A stretch of 64,000 nucleotides of DNA from Thalassospira povalilytica (GCF_002844235.1 NZ_PGTS01000003.1:592125-656124); one strand, 5' to 3'; counted from the first letter of the stretch, positions 1-7,995 are shown. The notes: generated from the letters alone by a model not told the origin. Translations and numbers: made by a program.

Positions 1-2
1 AT

Positions 3-785
3 CTGGTCAACAGTACCTTTTCGGCGATGCAGGATTTCGGCAAGCGGGTCGATCGACTGAAATTCGATGTTGTGTATCAACCGATCGTGCGGCTTCCGAA
101 CGGGGAAATTCACCATTTCGAAGCCTTGGTCAGATTCCATGACGATGATGGAAAACTGATCCCGACACAGGAACTGATCGCCTTTGCCGAACAGGTCAAC
201 ATGATCCATCGGCTTGATCTTGCGATGTTGCGCCGAAGCCTGAAATGGATCAAATCGCAACTTGAAACCGGAATAACTGTTCGGGTGGCCGTGAATATTT
301 CCGGGCATTCATTAAGTAATCCGGATTTTTGCCGATCAGCTGTCGCGTTGTTCGAACGAAATCACGAAACATTGCAGCAATTGATGATCGAGATCACGGA
401 AACCTCGGAAATCCGAGATATCGACAATGCTGCCAGATGGATTGCCCGGTTCCGGGAATTCGGCATTGAAATCTGTCTGGATGATTTCGGGACCGGGGCG
501 TCGAACTTCCGGTATCTGAGTGCGATGGATGTCGATTACGTCAAGGTCGACGGGGAATCAATCCGGCAATCAATGAAGACCATCAAAGGGCAGGCTTTCA
601 TGCGCTCGCTTGTCGAGCTGTGCCACGATATTGATGTCGAGGTGGTCGGCGAAATGATTGAAACCGATCAGATGCGCGATCTGATTACCAAGGCCGGTTT
701 TGATTTTGCCCAAGGCTATCTGTTTGGCAAACCCGAGGCCGATATCAGTCTTTACTGGCGTGATCGGGCAGAACGGCGTTCGTAA
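3..785 (+). CDS. EAL-domain cyclic-di-GMP phosphodiesterase (5' end outside window)
   Basis: The frame is open from the left edge, so the true start and any N-terminal sensor domain lie outside the window; the first in-window ATG is at 27. Counting from that ATG, the EAL signature is at residues 32-34 (FEALVRF). The other catalytic and metal-binding elements are VNIS (89-92), EITE (122-125), DDFGTG (152-157), a VKVDG lysine, GEMIE and FAQGYLF. All key residues look intact, so hydrolysis of cyclic di-GMP to pGpG is likely. No GGDEF domain is visible in this part. A hairpin terminator follows, and the flagellin genes come next on the same strand, which suits a role in motility or attachment control, although that role is inferred. 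Confidence 0.9.
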   Translation: MVNSTFSAMQDFGKRVDRLKFDVVYQPIVRLPNGEIHHFEALVRFHDDDGKLIPTQELIAFAEQVNMIHRLDLAMLRRSLKWIKSQLETGITVRVAVNISGHSLSNPDFCRSAVALFERNHETLQQLMIEITETSEIRDIDNAARWIARFREFGIEICLDDFGTGASNFRYLSAMDVDYVKVDGESIRQSMKTIKGQAFMRSLVELCHDIDVEVVGEMIETDQMRDLITKAGFDFAQGYLFGKPEADISLYWRDRAERRS

Positions 786-853
786 TCACCAAAGGCGGGT
801 CCGGTCGAGCCACACCAAGACGGCATGCCCAAGGGATCATAAAGTTGATGTTG

Positions 854-889
854 AACAGGGCTGCTTTCGGGCGGCCCTGTTGCATTTTT
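854..889 (+). terminator. Intrinsic terminator after the EAL gene
   Basis: An 8-bp stem, AACAGGGC paired with GCCCTGTT, is followed shortly by TTTTT. It separates the EAL gene from the flagellin promoter region. Confidence 0.75.
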
Positions 890-976
890 GGGTGTTGGTA
901 TGTGTGCCCGAACCCGATGCACATCCAGTGAAGAAACCGGATCATTTGGCGGTCGTTGGAAAAAAGACCAAAAAAC

Positions 977-1005
977 TGCGCCAGTTTTCCATGTGGTGAT
1001 GCGTG
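977..1005 (+). promoter_or_regulatory. Putative flagellar promoter of first flagellin gene
   Basis: GCGCCAGTTTT, 12 bases, then GCGTG. The same GCGCCAGTTTT block occurs before the second flagellin gene and before flgD, with 11 bases before GCGTG or CCGTG. Spacing resembles sigma-28 (FliA) promoters, but the boxes are not canonical. The predicted start site falls just before the first leader hairpin. Confidence 0.5.
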
Positions 1006-1016
1006 TGCACCTGTAT

Positions 1017-1051
1017 CGGCCCTTATGCGGGCCTTTTGGCAGGTAGGCCAA
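1017..1051 (+). promoter_or_regulatory. Two tandem hairpins in the flagellin mRNA leader (copy 1)
   Basis: Hairpin 1 pairs GGCCC (1018-1022) with GGGCC (1029-1033). Hairpin 2 pairs TTGGC (1036-1040) with GCCAA (1047-1051) around an AGGTAG loop. An AGGAGA ribosome site follows at 1068. The same layout precedes the second flagellin gene with a changed first stem and an identical second one. A post-transcriptional control site, for example of the kind bound by FlbT in other alphaproteobacteria, is possible but inferred. Confidence 0.55.
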
Positions 1052-1079
1052 ACGACACATCCATATAGGAGAGTTAGAA

Positions 1080-1946
1080 ATGGCAAGCATCAATACAAAC
1101 ATGTCGGCCACCCTTGCGGTGTCGAACCTCAACAAGACCACTGACGAGATGACATCGGTTCTGACCGCGATGTCGAGCGGCAAGGCGATCAACTCGGCAT
1201 CCGATGATGCGGCGGGTCTTGCGGTTTACACTGCGATGTCGGTTGACTATGCCGCCTGGGAACAGGCCGGTGACAATGCCGAGGTCGCAACAGCAATTCT
1301 TGAAACCGCTGATGGTGGTTTGTCGGAAATTGCCGATATTCTGGAACGGATGTACGAACTTGCATCCCAGGCATCGTCCGGTTCGGTGACCGATACCGAA
1401 CGTGCCTATCTGGATGACGAATATAGTGAATTGATGGAACAGATTGATTCCATCGTTGAATCAACGACCTATTTCGATACGTCGCTTCTTGATGGCAACT
1501 ACGATGAAAGCTTCACCGTGTCCGCGGATGCGGGTGCAACACCGATTTCGGTGACGCTTGATACCAACTATGCCACCACCGAAGACGTTGTTTATGTTGT
1601 TGGCAGTGGTACGACTGCCACCACTGCGACTGCGGCGTTCAATACGTCTTCTATATCGTCGGCGGCAAACGCAACCACGGCGCTGGCGATGATTGAAGCA
1701 CAGATCGAAACCGTTTCGGCCGGTCGTGCATCGGTTGGTGCGATGATGTCGCGGTTCGACTATGCCGCAGGCAATATCGAAACCGCCCAGACCAACCTTG
1801 AATCCGCAATGAGTGTCTATATGGATGCCGACATTGCGCAACTAAGTGCGGATCAGACCGAACTTGGTGTGAAAATGGACTCAGCCATTCAGGCGCTGTC
1901 TGTTTCCAACGAAAACCTTGAAAAGCTTTCCAAGCTTCTGAGCTAA
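1080..1946 (+). CDS. fliC: Flagellin (first copy)
   Basis: This is the filament subunit, exported through the flagellar type III apparatus. It has 288 residues, with the conserved flagellin N terminus (SINTNMSATLAVSNLN, then SSGKAINSASDDAAGLAV) and the C-terminal helical region ending ENLEKLSKLLS. The central part is very short, so it is close to a D0/D1-only flagellin. Residues 1-114 are identical to the neighbouring copy, and the last 80 residues differ at only two positions; the middle diverges. It is acidic, with few Lys or Arg. The ATG follows AGGAGA with seven bases between. A terminator separates it from the next copy, so each flagellin gene probably has its own transcript. Confidence 0.96.
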   Translation: MASINTNMSATLAVSNLNKTTDEMTSVLTAMSSGKAINSASDDAAGLAVYTAMSVDYAAWEQAGDNAEVATAILETADGGLSEIADILERMYELASQASSGSVTDTERAYLDDEYSELMEQIDSIVESTTYFDTSLLDGNYDESFTVSADAGATPISVTLDTNYATTEDVVYVVGSGTTATTATAAFNTSSISSAANATTALAMIEAQIETVSAGRASVGAMMSRFDYAAGNIETAQTNLESAMSVYMDADIAQLSADQTELGVKMDSAIQALSVSNENLEKLSKLLS

Positions 1947-2010
1947 GGCACGGGCCTGTTCCATTTTGATTGGGACGGGTCAGGATTAACAACACCCCCG
2001 ACACACTCTG

Positions 2011-2046
2011 AAGGCAGCTTTTTTCATGGCTGCCTTTTTCTTTTTT
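2011..2046 (+). terminator. Terminator after first flagellin gene
   Basis: AAGGCAGC pairs with GCTGCCTT around a T-rich loop, followed by two T runs. Confidence 0.8.
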
Positions 2047-2118
2047 GTGCGCGGTTTCCCCAGGGTTCTGGCGGCTTGGCGGGTGTTTGAAAAATAAATC
2101 GAAAAAATTGTCATTTGG

Positions 2119-2146
2119 CGCGCCAGTTTTTTCGCGCCGCTGCGTG
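2119..2146 (+). promoter_or_regulatory. Putative flagellar promoter of second flagellin gene
   Basis: GCGCCAGTTTT, then 11 bases from the end of CCAGTTTT to GCGTG. It shares this arrangement with the sites at 977 and 7212. The expected transcription start, about 10 bases further on, coincides with the start of the leader hairpins. Confidence 0.5.
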
Positions 2147-2157
2147 GACACCTATAT

Positions 2158-2192
2158 CGGCCCGAAGTGGGTCGCGTTGGCAGGTAGGCCAA
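2158..2192 (+). promoter_or_regulatory. Two tandem hairpins in the flagellin mRNA leader (copy 2)
   Basis: Hairpin 1 pairs CGGCCC (2158-2163) with GGGTCG (2169-2174), including one G-U pair. Hairpin 2 pairs TTGGC (2177-2181) with GCCAA (2188-2192) around AGGTAG. The first stem differs in sequence and loop from copy 1 yet still pairs, and the second hairpin is unchanged. AGGAG follows before the ATG at 2218. Confidence 0.55.
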
Positions 2193-2217
2193 AACACATC
2201 CAAATAGGAGAAGCGCA

Positions 2218-3036
2218 ATGGCGAGTATTAACACGAACATGTCGGCCACCCTTGCGGTGTCGAACCTGAACAAGACCACCGACGAGATGACTTCTGTTCT
2301 GACAGCAATGTCGAGCGGCAAGGCAATCAACTCGGCATCTGATGATGCAGCAGGTCTTGCTGTGTATACCGCAATGTCGGTTGACTATGCGGCCTGGGAA
2401 CAGGCCGGTGACAATGCCGAGGTTGCAACAGCCATTCTTGAAACTGCAGATGGCGGCCTTTCTGAAATCGCCGACATCCTTGAACGTATGTATGAACTGG
2501 CATCCCAGGCATCGTCCGGTTCGGTGACCGATACCGAACGTGCATATCTGGATGATGAATTCCAGGAACTGATCAGCCAGGTTGATTCCATTGTTGAATC
2601 AACGACCTATTTTGATACCTCGCTGCTTGACGGGACGTATGACGAAAACTTCACGGTTTCCGCAGACGCGTCAGCAACGGCCATTTCGGTCACGATCGGC
2701 ACCGATTATGACTCAACCGGTCTTGGTATTGCCGCGGCTGATGTCACGACTTCGACCACTGCTGCTGCTGCTTTGACCCTGATCGAGACGGCAATTGAAA
2801 CCGTTTCGGCAGGCCGTGCATCCGTCGGTGCGATGATGTCGCGTTTCGATTATGCCGCAGGCAACATCGAAACCGCGAAAACCAACCTTGAATCAGCAAT
2901 GAGCGTCTATATGGACGCCGATATCGCGCAGCTCAGTGCGGATCAGACCGAACTGGGCGTGAAGATGGATTCTGCCATTCAGGCCTTGTCAGTTTCCAAT
3001 GAGAATCTCGAGAAGCTCTCGCGACTGCTGAGCTAA
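2218..3036 (+). CDS. fliC: Flagellin (second copy)
   Basis: This is the second filament subunit gene, 272 residues. The N-terminal 114 residues match the first copy exactly and the C-terminal 80 differ by two substitutions (Gln to Lys and Lys to Arg). The central segment is shorter and unlike that of copy 1, so the exposed face of the filament may differ between the two. The DNA of the shared parts differs at many synonymous sites, so this is an old duplication kept alike at protein level, not a recent one. Start ATG follows AGGAG. A strong terminator follows. Confidence 0.96.
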   Translation: MASINTNMSATLAVSNLNKTTDEMTSVLTAMSSGKAINSASDDAAGLAVYTAMSVDYAAWEQAGDNAEVATAILETADGGLSEIADILERMYELASQASSGSVTDTERAYLDDEFQELISQVDSIVESTTYFDTSLLDGTYDENFTVSADASATAISVTIGTDYDSTGLGIAAADVTTSTTAAAALTLIETAIETVSAGRASVGAMMSRFDYAAGNIETAKTNLESAMSVYMDADIAQLSADQTELGVKMDSAIQALSVSNENLEKLSRLLS

Positions 3037-3043
3037 CTCGTGA

Positions 3044-3090
3044 CAGGGCCATCCGGTGTTTGAGAGCCCCCGGATGGCCCTGAATTTTTT
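3044..3090 (+). terminator. Terminator after second flagellin gene
   Basis: A 13-bp stem, CAGGGCCATCCGG with CCGGATGGCCCTG, is followed by AATTTTTT. fliD starts only 25 bases beyond, so fliD depends on read-through or on a promoter that I could not find. Confidence 0.85.
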
Positions 3091-3114
3091 AACGGATGAG
3101 AAAGGGAGGAGCAC

Positions 3115-4803
3115 ATGTCGACCATCAATTCTGCATCGTCGTCGAGTTATGCCTCTTCATCCTATGTTTCAGGCCTGACCGATCTTGATACTGCCGAGCT
3201 GGTTCAGGATGCCTATGACGCCAAGATGGAAGTCGCCGACAATGTCGAGGCCGAAATCGATGAAGTCGAACTTGAGATTGCCGCCTTTGAAGATCTTCAG
3301 ACCTTGCTTGAGGCGCTTGAAGATGCAGCCGAGGATCTGACAGCGGCAACCGAACTTGACAGTTCGCGTGATGATGTCTGGGTCGGAAAGTCGGCCTATC
3401 TTTCATCGTCGGATGCCAATACCGATGCATCCGATGTTGTCGGTGTGCTGGTTGACGATACGGCAGAGACCGGCACCTATACACTTGAAATCACACAACT
3501 TGCCACTGCGCACAAACTGGGCGGGGATACGACAACCGACAGTACGACGGCGATGTCGCTTACTGGGACAATCAGTCTTGTCGCCGGTGACGATTACGAG
3601 GCGGTCGATATCGAAATTACCGCCGATATGTCGCTTGATGATATTGCCGATGCCATCAATGACCAGAAATCGACAACCGGTGTCAGTGCAAGCGTTCTGC
3701 AGATTTCCGATGATGAATTCATGCTGGTTCTGTCAGCTGTTGATACCGGGCAGGAAATCACATTTGACAGCGATGGTGCCGATACAGCCATGGCGCAGTC
3801 GCTTGGGCTTTTGGCGGCGGACGGGTCCTATGCCAACGAACTGGTGGAAGCAGATCAGGCGATCTTTTCGATCGATGGCGTTGAAGTCACACGCAGCAGC
3901 AACACGGTTGATGATGTGATTGATGGTGTGACGCTTTATCTCTATGCCGAGGAAGAAGGCACGGAAATCACGCTTGAAATCGAAGAAGACGCCAGCTCTG
4001 CCTATAGCGCCATCGAGGCCTTTGTCGATGCCTATAACGAGCTGCGCAGCTTTGTCATTACCAACCAGGCCTATGAGGCCGGCGAAGGTGCGGACGAGGA
4101 CGCGGTTCTGTTTGGTGACAGTCTTCTGAGTTCGGTTTCCTCGACCGTTTATGATGCCCTGTCCTTTACCAGTGACAGCGATACATATGCGTCATTGGCG
4201 TCAATCGGCATCACGCTTGATGACAGCAACTATCTGGTCATTGATTCAGAAGTGCTTGAAGAAGCGCTGGTGTCGGACTTTGACGCGGTGGCCGATCTGT
4301 TTTCCTATTCCGGGTCAACGGATTCTGATGACCTTCTGGTGTCGGAAGCTGACGGATCATACACCGGGACCTTTACGGTCGACATTGTTACCGACGCCGA
4401 TGGCAATATCACGTCCGCCAGTGTGAATGGTGATGACAGCCTGTTTACCATCAATGGCAACAAACTGGTCGGGGTCGAAGGTGGTGCCTATGAGGGTGTC
4501 ACGCTGTTCTTTGGCGGGGACAGTTCGCAAAGTGTCGAGGTGTCGATCACCAGCGGCCTTGCCTATGACCTGACCAATTCGCTCGACAAATATACCAACA
4601 GTTCCGATGGCCTGATTGCCAATCGCCTGGAACGGCTTGAAGAGCAGGTGGATGATCTTGAGGAAGAAGTCGAAGACATCACCGCCGATGCCGAAGAATA
4701 TGCCGCCAAACTGACCGAACGATATTCCGCAATCGAAGCAGAGCTTTACCAGTTGCAGCTTTTGCGTGAACAACTTGATGCCTTGTGGGGTGATGATGAC
4801 TAA
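3115..4803 (+). CDS. fliD: Flagellar filament cap protein FliD
   Basis: FliD (HAP2) caps the filament and guides flagellin folding at the tip. The 562 residues show the FliD N domain (SGLTDLDTAELVQDAYDAKM), a coiled N-terminal helix, a long beta-rich middle with TGTYTLEITQLATAH, and a C-terminal coiled coil (NRLERLEEQVDDLEEEVEDI). It is strikingly acidic with few Lys and Arg. The ATG has a strong GGGAGGAG site just upstream. Its stop overlaps the start of fliS, so the cap and the filament chaperone are translationally coupled. Confidence 0.93.
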   Translation: MSTINSASSSSYASSSYVSGLTDLDTAELVQDAYDAKMEVADNVEAEIDEVELEIAAFEDLQTLLEALEDAAEDLTAATELDSSRDDVWVGKSAYLSSSDANTDASDVVGVLVDDTAETGTYTLEITQLATAHKLGGDTTTDSTTAMSLTGTISLVAGDDYEAVDIEITADMSLDDIADAINDQKSTTGVSASVLQISDDEFMLVLSAVDTGQEITFDSDGADTAMAQSLGLLAADGSYANELVEADQAIFSIDGVEVTRSSNTVDDVIDGVTLYLYAEEEGTEITLEIEEDASSAYSAIEAFVDAYNELRSFVITNQAYEAGEGADEDAVLFGDSLLSSVSSTVYDALSFTSDSDTYASLASIGITLDDSNYLVIDSEVLEEALVSDFDAVADLFSYSGSTDSDDLLVSEADGSYTGTFTVDIVTDADGNITSASVNGDDSLFTINGNKLVGVEGGAYEGVTLFFGGDSSQSVEVSITSGLAYDLTNSLDKYTNSSDGLIANRLERLEEQVDDLEEEVEDITADAEEYAAKLTERYSAIEAELYQLQLLREQLDALWGDDD

Positions 4804-5260
4804 TAACAGTGCAACAGCCGCGCAGCAGGCATATCGTTATGCCGGGGCAAGTGCCCAGTATAACAACGCGTTGCGCACGACGTCACCGGTGGCAATGATG
4901 GCGATTGCCATCACGCGGACCCGTCAGCATTTGCGTCTGGCCGCGCAATATCGCAGCGAGAAGAAGTTTGATCTTGAAGGCCGCGAAAAGGCGGTGGTGG
5001 TGACCCGGCTCAAGGCGCTTCAGGCGTGTATCGCGCCAAAAAGTGCACCGGAACTGTCACGAGATCTCTTTGCCTTTTACGCAAGAATGATTAAATTGCT
5101 CGCACGTAATCGCAGGGACGCTTCCATGGAGGAACGTTACGAGGTCGTTGACCGCAACCTGCAAGAGCTTGCGCGCGAATGGGAAAAATTCTCGAAAGTC
5201 GATCCAAGTAGGACTGTTCAGGCCCAATCAGGGCAGACGATGATCGGAACAGTGTTGTGA
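4793..5260 (+). CDS. fliS: FliS-like flagellin export chaperone
   Basis: The 155-residue, all-helical protein keeps FliS hallmarks: AYRYAGASAQYNNALRTTSP near the N terminus (Tyr-rich helix then SP), then three helices ending with an LAREWEKF helix. FliS binds the C-terminal helices of flagellin in the cytoplasm to stop early polymerisation. The ATG at 4793 overlaps the fliD stop and is preceded by GGGG; an upstream in-frame GTG at 4766 is less likely. FlaF, the alphaproteobacterial flagellin regulator, was considered, but position after fliD and the helix pattern favour FliS. It ends 7 bases before the ECF sigma start. Confidence 0.8.
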   Translation: MMTNNSATAAQQAYRYAGASAQYNNALRTTSPVAMMAIAITRTRQHLRLAAQYRSEKKFDLEGREKAVVVTRLKALQACIAPKSAPELSRDLFAFYARMIKLLARNRRDASMEERYEVVDRNLQELAREWEKFSKVDPSRTVQAQSGQTMIGTVL

Positions 5261-5267
5261 GGGACAT

Positions 5268-5879
5268 TTGAGTGTAGGTCTTCGCGGAGCAGTGCCGACA
5301 AGCTCTGATACGTCAGACATTCCAGCTGTCAGTGAGGTTCTGTCCGAACTTGATGACAACAGTCTTGTTGCCCGTATGGTTCAGGGCGACAAGCGGGCCT
5401 ATCGCGTGGTGGTTGAACGGTATTACCGCGGGATTGTCGGCATCGCGCGTCGTATGGGCCTGACCGGCGGAGACGCCGAAGATGTGGCACAGGATGTCTT
5501 TGTACGTGTCTGGCTGCATCGGGAAAAGTGGCGGGCCGATGGCGGGGCGACTTTCAAGACCTGGCTTTACCGGGTTGCGGTGAACCGGGTTATCGACATC
5601 AAACGCAAACCCCAGTTTGTCGATGGTGCCGAACTTGACGAGGTGCCCGATGAAGCCATGTCGGCGGTTGACCGGCTTGCCCAGCATCAGGAATTCAAGC
5701 GTCTGCGACTTGCAATCAAGAAATTGTCCGACCAACAACAAATTGCCATTAATTTGTTTTACGACCGTGAATTATCCAATCAGGAAGCCGCGTCAATTAT
5801 GGGGGTCTCGGTCAATGCTATGGAATCTCTGTTGAAACGGGCGCGCAAGCGTTTACGTGAAGAGTTGAAAACGATCTGA
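5268..5879 (+). CDS. ECF-type RNA polymerase sigma factor
   Basis: This 203-residue protein has sigma region 2 (YRVVVERYYRGIVGIARR, then DAEDVAQDVFVRVW) and region 4 (LSDQQQIAINLFYDRELSNQEAASIMGVSVNAMESLLKRARKRLREEL). It lacks regions 1 and 3, as expected for ECF sigma factors. The start is a TTG at 5268 just after GAGGG, only 7 bases past fliS, so it is probably read from the fliD-fliS transcript. The next two genes encode a one-pass membrane protein and a periplasmic helical protein, an arrangement typical of a sigma, anti-sigma and sensor set. The regulated genes are unknown; the flagellar setting suggests envelope stress during flagellum assembly, which is inference. Confidence 0.9.
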   Translation: MSVGLRGAVPTSSDTSDIPAVSEVLSELDDNSLVARMVQGDKRAYRVVVERYYRGIVGIARRMGLTGGDAEDVAQDVFVRVWLHREKWRADGGATFKTWLYRVAVNRVIDIKRKPQFVDGAELDEVPDEAMSAVDRLAQHQEFKRLRLAIKKLSDQQQIAINLFYDRELSNQEAASIMGVSVNAMESLLKRARKRLREELKTI

Positions 5880-5942
5880 TATACGATTAGTTTTACGTTC
5901 TGTTCGAACAGGTAAGTTCGTCCTATTAAAAAGCGGTGTGCT

Positions 5943-6644
5943 GTGAAAATCGAGCGTTTCGAAGAATTACTGGATCAGTACGGTTGGGATTTGGCGTCCT
6001 GGCCAGACGCGTTGCGTCGTGAAGCAAACGTTCTGATCGCACAGGATGCGCAAGCGGCAGAAATGCTGAAATCGCTGCGCTCTGTCGAAGATTTGCTGTC
6101 TGATGATCCGTTGCCGCTGGGCAAACACAAGGCCATTGACGATATTTTTGCTGCCATCGAGGCCCAAGAAGCCCAAAGTAGCGATGCCCGCGACAATTCG
6201 GAAACCGATCCCGCCCAATCCTTTGCATCAATTGATGATCGCCCGCGTTCGCGCGCCCATCTGAGTGCGGCAAGTGCCGCGCCCACCGGAGAAAGCCCGG
6301 CGCGCAAAACCTATCCCGCCAAGCCCGCAACATCGCCGGTTAATCAGGCGATCACAGGTGACGGTGCGCATTATGGCGGCCGGGCGAAGGGTGCGCTTTA
6401 TCAATTGGGGCGTGGTGTGTTTTCGGGTGTCGGGATGGTTGTCTGTGTGCTGGCCGGATTTGCATTCGGGGTCGCGATGACCGTACAGGAAGGTCAACAG
6501 GTCACCGCACAGGCCGACGAGGTCGAGATGATCGATCTTTTGGAAAACCATCTTTATGTGATTGATCAGATGACCAACCCCGATGACCTTCAAAAGCCGG
6601 AAATGACAAAATCCGATCAAGCACAAGGAGTGCAGCCGCAATGA
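5943..6644 (+). CDS. Probable anti-sigma factor, single-pass membrane protein
   Basis: The N terminus (FEELLDQYGWDLASWPDALRREANVLI) resembles short cytoplasmic domains found in alphaproteobacterial proteins encoded next to ECF sigma genes. A low-complexity linker follows, then one membrane segment around residues 159-180 (GVGMVVCVLAGFAFGVAMTV), then a short periplasmic tail. No zinc-binding Cys/His motif is visible, so it is not a classic ZAS anti-sigma. It starts 63 bases after the ECF gene, and its last codons overlap the next start (ATGA). Function as the sigma's partner is inferred from topology and context. Confidence 0.65.
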   Translation: MKIERFEELLDQYGWDLASWPDALRREANVLIAQDAQAAEMLKSLRSVEDLLSDDPLPLGKHKAIDDIFAAIEAQEAQSSDARDNSETDPAQSFASIDDRPRSRAHLSAASAAPTGESPARKTYPAKPATSPVNQAITGDGAHYGGRAKGALYQLGRGVFSGVGMVVCVLAGFAFGVAMTVQEGQQVTAQADEVEMIDLLENHLYVIDQMTNPDDLQKPEMTKSDQAQGVQPQ

Positions 6645-7144
6645 GCTTTGCATTCCGCCGCGTGTCATCCATGCGCAAAGTGATGTGGGCGTCACTGGCG
6701 ATCAATCTGTTTTTGGCTGGTGCGCTTGCCGGAAACCTGGTTAGCGGGTTTTCGATGTTTCATTTCTTCATGCCACCACCGCCACCACCGGCCTTTGAAA
6801 ATGAGCCGCCCGGTGTGCGTATGCTCAAGAATGTGCGCAGTCGGCTTAGCCCGGAAGGCAAGGTTATTTTCGATGCTGAATTTGATGGTGTGATCAACGA
6901 CATCAAAGGCCGGCCAAGCCCGTTCCTTTTGACAGTGGAACTGCGCGAGACGCTCGATCGTCCCGATGCCACCGAAGCTGAGATCAGGGAAGCCTATGCC
7001 GGTTTGCGCGAGGCGATTGGAGATGATTTGAGCGCGATACTTGGTCATATGGCCAATGCGGCGATCAAGCTGTCGCCCAAAGATCGTCGGCAAATGATTT
7101 TGATGGGTCCTGGCGAATTGCCGCCGCCACCAAGACGGCAATAG
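6641..7144 (+). CDS. Periplasmic heavy-metal sensor family protein (ZraP/CnrR-like)
   Basis: This 167-residue protein has an N-terminal membrane anchor or signal (SLAINLFLAGALAGNLVSGF), a Pro-rich stretch (FFMPPPPPPAFENEPPG), and a helical domain with alternating helices (VRSRLSPEGKVIFDAEF, LRETLDRPDATEAEIREAY, MANAAIKLSPKDRRQMI), the pattern of the metal-resistance or LTXXQ-like periplasmic sensor family. It overlaps the preceding membrane protein by four bases (ATGA). It may detect metal or misfolded protein in the periplasm and control release of the ECF sigma factor. The metal-binding residues cannot be told from sequence. Confidence 0.7.
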   Translation: MSFAFRRVSSMRKVMWASLAINLFLAGALAGNLVSGFSMFHFFMPPPPPPAFENEPPGVRMLKNVRSRLSPEGKVIFDAEFDGVINDIKGRPSPFLLTVELRETLDRPDATEAEIREAYAGLREAIGDDLSAILGHMANAAIKLSPKDRRQMILMGPGELPPPPRRQ

Positions 7145-7160
7145 AATACCGGTGAAAATC

Positions 7161-7187
7161 AAGGGATGCGATCGCATCCCTTTTTTT
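7161..7187 (+). terminator. Terminator after ECF trio
   Basis: AAGGGATGCG and its complement form a compact self-complementary stem followed by seven T. It closes the fliD to ECF transcript before flgD. Confidence 0.85.
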
Positions 7188-7211
7188 ATTTCGTCAAAAC
7201 GGAAACTTTCT

Positions 7212-7238
7212 GCGCCAGTTTTCGCGCCACCCCCCGTG
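7212..7238 (+). promoter_or_regulatory. Putative flagellar promoter of flgD
   Basis: GCGCCAGTTTT, then 11 bases and CCGTG, the same arrangement as before both flagellin genes. It lies about 45 bases ahead of the flgD start. Matching blocks at three flagellar units argue for one sigma factor or activator. Confidence 0.5.
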
Positions 7239-7282
7239 CAATGAACATACACGCCTTAAACTGTTCTTGCCCGGAGTTGGTG

Positions 7283-7978
7283 ATGAGTTTTCTCAGTGGC
7301 CTGACATATGACAGCCTGACTTCCTCGACGTCATCGTCGGGCAGCAGCACGTCCAGCACGACGACGAGCGATGACTCGACGTATGAAACCTATATGACCT
7401 TGCTGCTGACGACGTTGCAGAATCAGGATCCTACCGACCCGGAAGACGTGTCGGATATCACAGATCAGCTTGCAACATTTGAACAGCTTGAACTGGCTGA
7501 GCAGAATAACGCGCTTCTTTCCAATCTTTCTGAATCGCTGACGGCACTTCAGGGTGTTGTCGATGACAGTGCGGCACAGGCCTATCTCGGAACCGATGTT
7601 GTTGCCATTGGCGATACCGCCCCGCTCGAGGATGGCGAAGCCGAATGGTACTACGTCCTTGAAGATGACGCCCAAAGTGTCACGGTCACCGTGACCGACG
7701 AAGACGGCAATGTTGTCTATGAAACGACCGAAACCGGATCTGAAGGCAGCAACAACTTCATCTGGGATGGCACTACCGATGATGGCGCAACGCTGACATC
7801 GGGGACCTACACCCTGTCGGTCAGTGCCATCGATTCCAATGGCAATTCCGTTGATTCCGAAATCCTTATGACCGGTGTGGTGTCGGCACTCGACCTGACC
7901 GGTGACGAAGCTGTTCTGTACGTAAACGGGGTCGATGTTTCGATCTCGGATGTACAGGGCACGCAAACAGTTTCCTGA
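7283..7978 (+). CDS. flgD: Flagellar hook assembly scaffold FlgD
   Basis: FlgD caps the growing hook. The 231-residue protein has a Ser/Thr-rich N terminus, then the family hallmark YMTLLLTTLQNQDPTDPEDVSDITDQLATFEQLE, then a beta-sandwich with the FlgD-Ig pattern (TDEDGNVVYET, WDGTTDDGATLTSGTYTLSVSA). I chose the ATG at 7283, which follows GGAG and has the usual short lead before the hallmark; upstream in-frame starts would run through the promoter motif. flgE follows 17 bases later. Confidence 0.93.
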   Translation: MSFLSGLTYDSLTSSTSSSGSSTSSTTTSDDSTYETYMTLLLTTLQNQDPTDPEDVSDITDQLATFEQLELAEQNNALLSNLSESLTALQGVVDDSAAQAYLGTDVVAIGDTAPLEDGEAEWYYVLEDDAQSVTVTVTDEDGNVVYETTETGSEGSNNFIWDGTTDDGATLTSGTYTLSVSAIDSNGNSVDSEILMTGVVSALDLTGDEAVLYVNGVDVSISDVQGTQTVS

Positions 7979-7995
7979 AACAAAGGATCAAAACC

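Noticed and set aside
991..1010. GG-N10-GC pair upstream of first flagellin gene, like a sigma-54 promoter
   Set aside because: The -24/-12 sequence is weak and absent from the second flagellin and flgD, while the CCAGTTTT motif is shared by all three.
4793..5260. FliS-like gene considered as FlaF
   Set aside because: FlaF usually lies next to flagellin and flbT. This one overlaps fliD and has a FliS-like N terminus and helix layout.
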